Shown here: piece by piece, positions 55,076-64,000 of the stretch
How positions within the stretch are numbered: position 1 is the stretch's first letter
Layout of the letters: each line of letters begins with the position of its first letter
Origin: Larix kaempferi
Taxonomy: Eukaryota; Streptophyta; Pinopsida; Pinales; Pinaceae
Direction of reading: 5' to 3'
NCBI GenBank assembly: GCA_027924585.1
Contig: BSBM01000877.1
Location: forward strand, 3,473,501 to 3,537,500
DNA length: 64,000 bases
The notes under the pieces: model-generated
What the model was told of the DNA's origin: nothing
Seen by the model: only the letters and a program-made list of their open reading frames with translations
Databases searched by the model: none
Translations under genes and position numbers: made by a program

Positions 55076-56270
55076 GCCTGTTCCAAATTGGTTGCAATCT
55101 GTTCAACAGGGTTATGTCAATGACTCTTCCTTATCTCAAATCATCCAACACTTGAACAACAACCCTTATGCTGTACCACATTACTCTTGGGATGGTGCTT
55201 CTCTGAGATACAAGGGTTGTTTGGTGCTTCCCCAGAGCACATATCTTCAACAGGTTGTCTTCTATGAACTCCATGCTTCTCCATCGGTAGGGCACTCTGG
55301 GTTCCTCAAAATGTATGAATGGGCACGACGTAACTTCTTTTGGCAAGGCATGAAAAGGACAATTCAATAGATGGTGGCTGAATGTGATACCTGCTAGCGC
55401 AATAAGGGTGAAACAACACTCCTTCCAGGATTGCTCAAACCCTTGCCCATACCTACATGGATTTGGACAGATATTTCTATGGATTTCATTGAAGGGATCC
55501 CTAAATCTGGAGGGAAGACAATGATTCTCGTTGTGGTTGATCACCTCTCCAAATATAGTCATTTTTATGCTCTCAGCCATCCCTATATAGCCTCCTCAGT
55601 CGCTCAAATTTTTCTAGACCAGATCTTTCATCTTCATGGCATCGCTTCTTCCATTGTCTCGGATCGTGATGCAACTTTCACTAGTCATTTTTGGATAGAA
55701 CTATTTCGCCACACTGGCACCAAACTGAAGATGAGTTCAGGGTATCACCCACAAATAGATGGTCAGACTGAAATTATCAATAAATGCTTGGAAACTTATC
55801 TTCATTGCTTCACCTCTGAACAACAACATCAATGGGCAAAGTGGCTCCCTCTCGCTGAATGGTGGTACAATACCTCTTACCACACTACCTCTAAAATCAC
55901 TCCATATGAAGCAGTCTATGGTCAAGCACCTCCGATTATTCTTCCATACACCCCCAAAATTTCACCAGTTCTAGAAGTTGACACGGTCCTTCGAAACCGC
56001 GATCAAATTGTTCGCATTTTGCGGGACAATCTTCACATGGCAAGAAATCGCATGAAGCAACAAGTTGATCAACACCGTTCTGAGCGCACATTTCAAGTAG
56101 GCGATATGGTTTTTCTTTGTCTCCAGTCGTACAAGCAATCCTCCTTGAAACTCAAAGGGCATCATAAGCTCGCTCCAAAGTTCTATGGGCCATATCGGAT
56201 TCTTCAGAAGATTGGGCCCGTTGCTTATAAATTGGAACTTTCTCCTTCTTCCCGCATTCATCCAGTATTT
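55076..56270 (+). pseudogene. E9 integrase
   Basis: Zinc module: His pair in ELHASPSVGHSG, Cys pair in VAECDTC. One stop at 55368-55370 and another right after DTC. The 55431 frame then has the full catalytic triad: SMDFIEGIPKSGG, IVSDRDATFTSHFW, IDGQTEIINKCLE. The GPY module is FYGPYRILQKIGPVAYKLEL. The integrase is nearly intact. Confidence 0.9.
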
Positions 56271-56508
56271 CATGTCTCTTGTCTGAAGAAAGTGCTTGGC
56301 ACCAACATCAGTGGAAAAACTATTTTACCCGAACTGGATAATGAAGGATCCATCCTTTTGGAACCGGAGGCCATCCTCAATCGGCACACTCGTCAGCTTC
56401 GCTCTCGCTCTATCACAGAGGTCTTAATTCAGTGGCACGGCATGCAACCAGAGGATGCTACATGAGAACCACTCCTTCAGATTCAACAACAATTTCCACA
56501 TCTAAAGC
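56271..56508 (+). pseudogene. E9 chromodomain
   Basis: After VFHVSCLKKVLG the frame reads LLEPEAILNRHTRQLRSRSI, TEVLIQWHGMQPEDAT and a TGA where the aromatic Trp belongs, then EPLLQIQQQFPHLKL and the natural end near 56510. Chromodomains of chromoviruses guide integration to certain chromatin. Loss of the Trp codon truncates it. Confidence 0.85.
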
Positions 56509-56529
56509 TTTGAGGACAAAGCTTTTTTT

Positions 56530-56542
56530 AAGGGGGAGGGGA
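56530..56542 (+). other. E9 polypurine tract
   Basis: AAGGGGGAGGGGA directly precedes the 3' LTR and would prime second-strand synthesis. Confidence 0.9.
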
Positions 56543-56917
56543 TGTTAGGAACCCATGTCTTTACTTTGTTAGTATATTGTTGTTGGACGCATATGCTTTG
56601 TAAGTCGTCCCGTAGTATTTGTTGATCAATAGTTTGTGTTATTTTTGTTGGCGCATATGCTTTGTAAGTCTCCTGTAGTATTGTTGATTCATAGTTTGTA
56701 GTGGCCCATGGTTTTGACCCATAGTATTGGCACCTAGACTTAGTATATAAGTGTGTGTTGAGGCCTATGAAGGCACCGTGAAGTTATTTGTATTGAGCTT
56801 TCTCAAAGGATGTTTCCCGCTCGAAGTGGCTCGCGATCAATATAAAAGTGATTATGAGTTCTGTCATTTCTGCTATTTCGCATATTATTATTAATTAATT
56901 GTTGCAGGTGCTTCACA
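56543..56917 (+). repeat. E9 3' LTR
   Basis: 375 bp, aligned end to end with 51420-51794 with about 19 differences. Confidence 0.95.
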
Positions 56918-56922
56918 TAAGT

Positions 56923-57833
56923 ATGGGAGATCCAAAATTGAGAGAACCTATGCACCATTGGAGCTTATTCATACTGATCTATCAGGTCCATTCCCCAATG
57001 ATTCTTTGAACCATGGAAAATACATCCTTATCTTCATATATGACTTTAGCAGATACTGTTGGATTTATTTCATCAAGCTAAAATATGAATTTTTTGGTAT
57101 GTTCAAGTTATTCAAGGCCTCAGTTGAGAACCAGTCAGGTAGACATATTAAAATTATAAGATCTGATAATGGTGAGGATTACATCAAATCATAGTTTCAG
57201 CAATTTTGTGCCTCTTCAGGCATTTAGATGCAACACACAGTTCCATATACACCTCAGCAGAATGGGGTTGCTAAGAGGAAGAACAGGTCTCTTAAGGAGA
57301 TGGCCACATGTATGCTTGAGGAAAAGTATTTATCTCCAAGGATTTGGGATGAGGAAATAAATTGTGTGACGTATATTCATAACAGAGTGCCACACAAATA
57401 TCTCAAAGGAATCACTCCTTTTGAGGCTTGCACAGGGCACAAACCTGATATCTCTCATTTCGGGATTTTTGGCTCCAAGGCTTGGGCTAGGATTCCACTT
57501 GAGAAGAGGAGGGATATGAAACCCCAAAGAAAACCATGTATTTTTGTTGGCTATTCAGAGGAATCCAAAGGGTATAATTTTCTGAACATGAACACTCAAA
57601 AATATTTCATAGAAAGAAGTGTTCAATTCGAAGAAGAGCCCTCTCAGAATGTTGAAATTGGAGAACCATCTTCACCACCACTTGAAGAAGTAAGTGATGC
57701 CACTCTTGAATTTTTTGATTCTGATATTTCTGATGATGAGGACCATTTTATTGTATATTCTAATTCACCAACAAAGCCTAAATGGGATGATAATACTTTG
57801 CAAGCAGCAGGTGAACTAGTGGGCAATCCTTAG
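56923..57833 (+). pseudogene. E8 integrase, continued after E9
   Basis: From IERTYAPLELIHTDLSGPF (first Asp) the frame runs to IIRSDNGEDYIKS (second Asp), a stop, and then the 57228 frame with YTPQQNGVAKRKNRSLKEM, where the catalytic Glu is Lys. It goes on with WDEEINCVTYIHNRVPHKYL and an acidic C-terminal part around SPPLEEVSDATLEFFDS. The Glu to Lys change alone would kill the enzyme. Confidence 0.85.
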
Positions 57834-58660
57834 GACACAAAGAGGACTAGATCACAATTTGAGACTGCTCTCAATGTGAATGACTCCTACCTATCTGAGA
57901 GATGTTATATGATGGTGGATTCTGATCCTCAAACATAAGAAGAAGCCTCACATCACCCAATATGGCAAGCTTCCATGAATGAGGATTTTCAATCACTACA
58001 GAAGAATGAAACATGGAAGCTAGTCAAGCTCCCCGCAGGCAGAAAGTTGGTAAGGTGTAAGTGGATCTACAAAACCAAGTGTGCAATTGATGGTACAAAA
58101 GTGAAATATAAGGATAGGTTGGTGGAAAAGGGATTCTCTCAAGTCCATTTCCTTGACTTCAATGAGACTTTTTCACCAGTTGCACAGACGGATTCGATAA
58201 GACTAGTTCTGGCAATTTCTGCATCCAAGTGTTGGGAAGTGCAATATATGGATGTCAAGAGTGCATTCCTCCATGGGGATCTTGAGGAGGATATTTATAT
58301 GCAACCCATAAGGTTATACATCTGATCCTAACTATGTGTGCAGATTGAGGAAGTCCTTATATGGGCTTAAGCAAGCCCCCAAGGCCTGGTATGCCAAAAT
58401 GGACAACTTTCTCTTGTCACAATCTTATGTTAGATGCAAATCTGATCCTAATGTTTACATGAAGCTGATTGATTGTTCAATAATGATTATGGTGTTGTAT
58501 GTTGATGATTTTCTAATCACAGGTATCTCTACTGATAAAATAGCTTCATTGAAGACTACTTTGCATCAAGCTTTTTCCATGAGTGACTTGGGAATTCTTA
58601 AGCAATTTTTGGGGCTTGAGATTTCTCAAACAAAGAATGGAACAAAGGTATCTTAGTCCA
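57834..58660 (+). pseudogene. E8 reverse transcriptase
   Basis: The 57975-58325 frame starts [20 protein letters not shown] and has [20 protein letters not shown] and [21 protein letters not shown] one-base shift near 58307 leads to the 58336 frame with RLRKSLYGLKQAPKAWYAKM and the catalytic LYVDDFLITG. It ends near LGLEISQTKNGTKVS. Only one shift and one stop break it. Confidence 0.9.
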
Positions 58661-59452
58661 AATATGCATCTGATATACTAAAGAGGTTCAATATGGCTGA
58701 TTTCAAGCCTTCAAAGACTCCATTCCTTTCAGGAGTTAGACTTGAAGAAGCATAATCTACACCCTTGGTTGACAACACCTTGTATAGGAAGCTTGTTGGC
58801 AACTTGTTATACTTGACTCACACTCGACCTGATCTTGCTTATGCTGTGAGTGTCACATCAAGATACATGGAGCAGCCACATGAGCTTCATTGGAGGGCTT
58901 CAAAAAGAATTTTGCACTATGTGCAAGGCAACAAGACTGATGGGATTCACTATGTTGCAGATTCTAGCCTAGATCTTCTTAGCTTTACTGACTCAGATTG
59001 GGATGGTGATAGCCTTGACAGAAAATCCACATCTGGATTTGCATTCATGCTTGGAGGTGGTCCCGTTTGCTGGTCTAGCAAGAAATAGAGTGCCATTTCA
59101 CTATCTTCAGCAGAGGCTGAGTACAGAGGAGCAGTGAATGCTGCTACTCAGTGTGTGTGGTTGCAGGGTATTCTTTCAGAGTTTGAGATTGCCTTTAGTA
59201 CTCCTACTGTCATATTTTGTGACAATCAGAGTGTTATAAGGGTCTCGAGTGATATAGTATAGAGATAGAGGACCAAACATATTGAGATACATATGCACTA
59301 CATCATAGGTTTAGTGCATGGCCAGATCATTGATTTGCAGTATTGCCCAATAGGTGAGCAAACTGCAGACATCTTCACCAAAGCTTTTACTGAGAAGACC
59401 TTCAGCTATCTTAGATCACTGCTTGGGATGGATGAACATGTGGTGGAGTGAA
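58661..59452 (+). pseudogene. E8 RNase H
   Basis: The 58765-59088 frame has TLYRKLVGNLLYLTHTRPDL and SFTDSDWDGDSLDRKSTSGF. After one stop it continues with SLSSAEAEYRGAVNAAT, FCDNQSVIRVS and TADIFTKAFTEKTF, ending at MDEHVVE near 59452. All four acidic motifs are present. About five stops interrupt it. Confidence 0.85.
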
Positions 59453-59631
59453 GGATTGATCAGCACTATTTCAATTTTGATATGTCCATTTTTTGAGGGA
59501 AGGTTTTTCCCATGAGGTTTTCCTTCTATCCTTGCTTTTGTGGACCAATAAGTATTGTACAAGGTGACCATGTCTTGTTACTGGGCCCTTAGTATTTTTA
59601 TTTTATGATATTTAGCACATAAAGTTAGACT

Positions 59632-59641
59632 TATGGGGGGG
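59632..59641 (+). other. E8 polypurine tract
   Basis: ATGGGGGGG directly before the 3' LTR, typical of copia elements. Confidence 0.8.
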
Positions 59642-60338
59642 TGTTGGAATAATTAAAACCCACTCTATGTCAATTAATACATTAGAGACATTAATTAATC
59701 ATTTTATGATTAATTACTATGTATTAGACTAAATAGTTGGCATATGAGTCATTGTGTGAACCACAAGGCATCTTTGGGGGGACCACAAGCCTTCCAGGTG
59801 TGGACCAAAAGTTTCCTAAGTCACTAATTGGGCACATTCCTACTGATTTCGGATAATATTTTGGTGAGAAAGGTGCATTCCCTCTTTTTACTGCTTTTGG
59901 GTGAAAGGTGAAAAGGTAGTTGACTAGGGATAGTGTTTTTTGGACCACTTTCACTCCTTGATGTTTCTTCCTTCCATTTTTGGGATTTAGCATTTTTTTT
60001 CATCACACATCACTATCTGATCACTAAATCAAAAATTCCCAAGCCTTTGGTGTGACTTAGAGAACACACTTTCCACCTAGGGGGGTTTTGCATCATTTTA
60101 GTAAGTCTACTTTTGTGAGGATCCAAATGGAATCTTTATCCATTTGAATCTCTGATGTAAACCTTATATATTGACAGCCATTTAATTTCCCAATGTTGGC
60201 TGATGTATTTTATTCATTGAGAGTAATACAATTTGTATCTATTGTGAGTAATTTTCTGTGTTCTTGACTAGTTGTGTGAGATCTTTTGTGAGAGTGTGTG
60301 ATTTTTTTATCAGATCTTGGTGTGAACTGAATTTCACA
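59642..60338 (+). repeat. E8 3' LTR
   Basis: 697 bp, slightly longer than the 5' copy because of small insertions. It ends TTTCACA followed by CCCAT. Confidence 0.92.
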
Positions 60339-61150
60339 CCCATGTCCTACTATAAATACAAATATCATTAAAGAACACAAGGAAATACTTACGCAACTGC
60401 TTAATGAAAAATTTGTTCATGCAGGATTGGAAAGTGGCTGGTGCATTGGTCAAGCCAAAAGGAATGACAAGAAACTCAAAATCCCCATAATGGCATAGGA
60501 AATCATTTTTCTGGATGTCTTCTTCCCTCATCTTGATTTGATGGTATCCTAAGCAGAGGTATATCTTGGAAAAATATTTTTCTCCATGCAACTCATCCAT
60601 CAATTCATTAATCCTTGGGATAGGATATCTATTTTTTATGGTCTTCTTTTTTAGGGCCCTATAGTCAATGCACATGCGCATTGTTCCATCTTTATTTTTA
60701 ACTAGGACCACTGATGATGCAAAGGGACTTGAGCTTGGCCTTATGAATCCCAACTCAAGCAACTACTTGATGGTATTCTCAATCTCATCCTTGAATCTTT
60801 TAGGGTGCTTGTAAGGATGGATCTTGATAGGAAGTGTGCCAACTTCCATCTCAATCCAATGTTCAGTACCTCTGTTAGGAGGCCTTCCATGTAGAATATC
60901 TTTGAACACTTTCTTATGTTTGTGTAGCATCCTTTTTATGTCCTCGAGATGATATGAGACATCTATGGAAGTTCCTTGAGTGGTGATGAAACATTCAACA
61001 ACTCACTCAACATCAACATGCCTCAAAATTGATATCATACTATGCGCATAAATTACTTGTTTTGGGTAGGTGTTGACACCTTCCAAAACCACTTGCTTCC
61101 CATCAACACCTTTGAAGCTCATTTTGGGTATTTGGTAATTCATTGAATGT
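60339..61150 (-). pseudogene. E7 RT, first part, and linker
   Basis: The linker (61150-60763) reads PKMSFKGVDGKQVV, a stop, and IHPYKHPKRFKDEIENTIK, then the open frame 60762-60334: [58 protein letters not shown] and FLVFFNDICIYSRTW. The catalytic FFDD is FFND, with the first Asp lost. It ends at the E8 target site and continues at 49066. Confidence 0.85.
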
Positions 61151-61161
61151 TCCCCAATGGA

Positions 61162-61430
61162 TTACAACCAATGCACTCCCAACACCATATTGGTATCAGC
61201 CACATTGAAAACATAGAAGCTGTCAGTCACGGTATAATATCCATTAGTAATTTGCAACTTTGTAATCCATTGGTTACACTCCATAGTGTTGTTGACTGGA
61301 ATGATGATAATGAAACCTCCAAATTTCTCTGTTGGTATATTTATCCTTTCTACCATGGCTGCATAAATGAAATTATGGGTGGCACCCCCATCGACCAAAA
61401 CGGATACTCTTTCCCTAAAATTACCCCTTT
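61162..61430 (-). pseudogene. E7 aspartic protease
   Basis: The active site reads MVDGGATHNFIYAAMVERI and the closing motif NMVLGVHWL. The spacing (about 70 residues) is usual. The same residues also occur at the end of the 62045-61350 frame shifted by one, where the frameshift lies. Confidence 0.75.
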
Positions 61431-62525
61431 GAATCTAAGGGTATGGAAGTGGGGAAATCCACTTAATACTGCAATTTTGTTGTCATCCTGTGGGGGATTC
61501 TTTTCCATTGTTGTATCATAGACATTATCTACTGGTGATTCTTCCTCAAATTTTTCCTCGTCACTTTCTGAAAATACCTCCTGATAAAAGAAACATAACT
61601 TCTTCCTTCTTAACTCATCCCGATCTCTGTATGAGTACTCTTTATTTTTTGGGTTAGCCACATTCTTAAAAGGGGTTCTTTGATTCTGAAATTTTGTAGG
61701 CGCATTAATCTTTGGAGGATACCTTGTTCTTGGGATGGAATCTTGCAGATCCCTTGTTCTGCTCACTGCTTCTTGTAAAGTGGATGGTCTGTATGCCTTT
61801 ACCAAACCTTTCAATGGATCTACTAATACTTCCATGAATAAGAGGATCAAGCGAGCCTTAGATATGTCAGTGACCATCACTTCAAGTGTTTGGAACTCAT
61901 AGATGTATGCTTTTGGAGTTCCACTTTGCTTCACATGTGCCAACTCCCTGAAAGAGATCTCAGTGTCTCTCCTATCAAACCTCTCTACTAGCCTCCTAGT
62001 GAAATATTCATAGGAAGTCACTTGATCATGGCCCAGGGTTCTCATGCCATGGAACCACCAATAATTTTCCTCTCATTCCAAATGAAAGGTTTACATTCTG
62101 ATGGAATCCCTTTCAACCATGGGATTCAATTGGAAATAAGTGTCTAGCTTCTGCACCCAGGAAATGGTAGTATACTTTGAGGATCCATAAAAAAAGGGTA
62201 ATGAGATCTTACCGATGGAATTTCTCAGCTCATAGTTATGTGTTGGCTGCCTATGACCTCCTCTTGGATTATTTTTATATTGTGCTTCACAGAAATATTT
62301 GAAAGGTAAGGCCCTTCTTCATTTTCCACTCAGGGTTTGGTATTGTACATACCGCTCTTCCCATGAAGTAACCGATTCAGTACGCACTTCATGATATTCC
62401 TTGTGTTCCTGGGTTATGAATTTGGAATATTTAGGATCTGCAAAATTTATGGGTGAATGTTCAGAATAAATCTTATCATAACTAGGGGTAGCTTCTGAGT
62501 CCTATGAACAAGGTATTGGGGCCAT
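61431..62525 (-). pseudogene. E7 gag
   Basis: A possible start at 62525 (MAPIPCS) is followed by stops at several places and then ISLPFFYGSSKYTTISWVQK, LDTYFQLNPMVERDSIRM. The open frame 62045 continues with MRTLGHDQVTSYEYFTRRLV, ERFDRRDTEISFREL, ISKARLILLFMEVL and KKLCFFYQEVFSESDEE. The zinc knuckle is reduced to CFFYQ: one Cys is Tyr and the GHxxxxC part is deleted. Confidence 0.75.
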
Positions 62526-64000
62526 TTACGGTTCAACAACAACTTTTGCTGATGTCTACTCCGAGGCTTCCTGAGCACACTAGCATATGCATAATAAAAT
62601 CATTTTATCACACATGAAGGTAACCAAATGGATTATAGAAGGTATTAATATCCTAATTAGGTGTTGGAAAAGTGCTTCTGAGAATTTGGGAGGTTTTGGT
62701 TGAGTTCGGAAACAAAAGAGGCAAGGGAGCTATATTGGACTACTCAAATAGTAGTTTTCCTAGTTCTTCCAAACAGGATGAGATGACTTCGAATCCTCAG
62801 GGAAATTATTGGGGATGCTTCATTAAGGTCTCAGGATTCACAAATGAACATCATAATAGAAAACTGGTTCATACATAGCTTTGAATTACAAAAATAGTAA
62901 AACTAGTCCAGATAAAGTGCTTAAAGAGCTAGTCTTAGTATTGCTTTATCCAAAATGCCTTAGAGTCTTACAAAATTCACTTATGAAGTATGTGAGGTAT
63001 CTTAAATGAGTTTATTAAAATCATAAATTCGAAATTGAAACTCCTGAGAAAAAATTAGAGGAGTTTGAACATTCATATCTTCAAGGAGTCTTCAATGCCA
63101 TAGAATTCTTACAAACTGAGAGAATGAGTATGAGAGGAGGAGAAGAATGATAAGCTATGAAATGGATATGAAATTAGGATTAAATAAGATATGATAGTTT
63201 CATATAGAGGGTGCGCTGGAATTCAAGAGATACATAGGGGTGCCTTCACTGAAATGGATCACCTCCTTCAAATGAACTCCTTCAAGAACTCTCTCCAATG
63301 GCAATGTGACTAAGGATCTTTCTATGGATTCCTTAGATTATTCAATGATGGAATGATGTATTCATGTAGATCAACATTCCATGGCTCTGGATCTAATCAT
63401 GGACAAACTAGAACATGAATTGCATTGGGGTTCATCTCCCAAGCACTGGTTGAGGCACATCACTCAACTCTGAGTAGCAAAAGCCCTCAAGGCAAAAAAA
63501 ATTGACCAAAAGATGTGAATGGTGCCCAATAGCCTCCTTTTATAACTTAGGTAGCTTCCTAGGAAATTCATTGGAACATGTGAGATTTGAGGGCGCCTTC
63601 TTTGAGAGAATTAGCAACAATTTTTCTTTGTGCAACTTGCTTGCATTTGTATCTTCAACTGAATTTAGCAATTGCGCCCTACTTAGCTTTTATGGATGTT
63701 GCCTTCTTTCTCAAACTGGTTGCTTTCTGCACTTTCCTTCTTTTTTACTTTCCTACTTTGTGCTTTTTCCTGATTTTTGTTGCTTTTGCTGATTTCTATC
63801 TTTTTATGCTGCCTTCTTGCTTTTAGCTGACTTCTTGTTGTTTCTAACTTTTCCACTTGAGTAGGTGAGGTCCACCTTGTCCTCATGTTCCCTGCTAGCC
63901 ATGTGAACATCATTTCTTTCCAAAAATTTGATTAATAATAATAAGGAATTAATTATAAAATAATTAAATTTCAAAATATTAAAATTATTAATTATTATAT
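62526..64000. other. No gene recognised; possible E7 5' LTR
   Basis: There are only short chance ORFs. A TATA-like TTATAAAAGG (minus) at about 63537-63546 lies upstream of E7 gag and could belong to its 5' LTR, but I cannot fix LTR ends or a primer site. The last 60 bp are almost pure A/T. Confidence 0.4.

Larger units (their letters stand above)
51420..56917 (+). mobile_element. E9: Reina-like chromovirus (gypsy)
   Basis: Identical target duplication TAAGT at 51415-51419 and 56918-56922; LTRs of 375 bp each; tRNA-Met primer site; order gag, PR, RT, (RH), INT, chromodomain on the plus strand. The short LTRs, 5.5-kb length and RT motifs fit the Reina lineage. The LTRs differ at about 19 of 375 positions by eye (about 5%), fewer than E8, consistent with a later insertion. 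About 0.4 kb of RT/RNase H is deleted near 54815, so it is defective. Confidence 0.95.
49067..60338 (+). mobile_element. E8: Ty1/copia element, carrying E9
   Basis: LTRs 49067-49752 and 59642-60338 start TGTTGGAATAATT and end TTTCACA. The target duplication is CCCAT (49062-49066 and 60339-60343, identical). The internal part has the copia order gag, PR, INT, RT, RH on the plus strand and is split by E9 at 51420-56917. The LTRs differ at about 48 of 690 positions by eye (about 7%). It inserted into the RT of E7. Confidence 0.93.
47691..62525 (-). mobile_element. E7: gypsy element split by E8
   Basis: The right piece (60339-62525) has gag, protease and most of RT. The left piece (47691-49066) has the rest of RT, RNase H and integrase up to the second catalytic Asp. 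E8 lies between, flanked by CCCAT on both sides. The RT frame reads straight from ...YSRTW on the right to EEHLHHLDNVL on the left when E8 is left out. The 3' part (end of INT, LTR) is missing at the junction with E6. The 5' LTR is not recognised right of 62525. Confidence 0.85.

Noticed and set aside
1-64000. CRISPR arrays, rRNA or tRNA genes, bacterial-type operons
   Set aside because: No spaced identical repeats of CRISPR type, no tRNA-like fold or rRNA core sequence was seen, and the content is plant retroelements throughout.

Overview
The window is plant nuclear repeat DNA: AT-rich, with no intact host gene, and built almost entirely of LTR retrotransposons of different ages in both orientations. 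The lineages (Tat-like gypsy, a chromodomain gypsy, Ty1/copia and an unusual gypsy family), their nesting and the many Trp or Gln codons turned into stops fit a large, slowly cleared plant genome. A gymnosperm is my best guess, but the sequence alone does not prove it. I name the elements E1-E9 in window order.

Left part: E1 (about 1627-8180, minus) is a decayed Tat-like gypsy element with gag, PR, RT, RH, INT and then a second, archaeal-type RNase H downstream of INT. Opposite its 3' side, on the plus strand at 177-1312, is a broken gene for a plant-mobile-domain-like protein whose frame continues across a GT-AG intron. E2 (about 8459-19466, minus) and E4 (31543-39694, minus, intact LTRs, TSD TAGGG) belong to one gypsy family with an uncommon layout: a conserved leader domain, gag, five zinc knuckles, a protease with a DLG active site, gag-like segments placed after the protease, RT with YFDDW in E2, RH, INT and an extra sense ORF before the 3' LTR. 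Both have primer-binding sites resembling decayed tRNA-Asp sites. E2 carries an LTR-like insertion at 13086-14808. E4 has lost RNase H and the INT catalytic core by an in-frame deletion.

Middle: 19467-23607 and 29224-31542 are non-coding AT-rich DNA with hairpins and short repeats. E3 (23608-29223, plus) is an old Ty1/copia element with a solo LTR of the E9 family inserted between its gag and protease. E5 (about 41700-43787, plus) is a gypsy fragment with the unusual order PR, archaeal-type RNase H, RT. It is cut by the 3' LTR of E6 (43788-47690, minus), whose U3 carries 18-bp tandem repeats. E6 is fused at its other end, without an LTR, to the integrase of E7.

Right part: a three-level nest. 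E7 (gypsy, minus) is split into 47691-49066 and 60339-62525 by E8 (Ty1/copia, plus, 49067-60338, TSD CCCAT). E8 is itself split by E9 (Reina-like chromovirus, plus, 51420-56917, TSD TAAGT). LTR differences counted by eye (E8 about 7%, E9 about 5%) agree with that order. Every element carries stops, frameshifts, deletions or lost catalytic residues, so none looks autonomous now. 62526-64000 has no recognisable gene.
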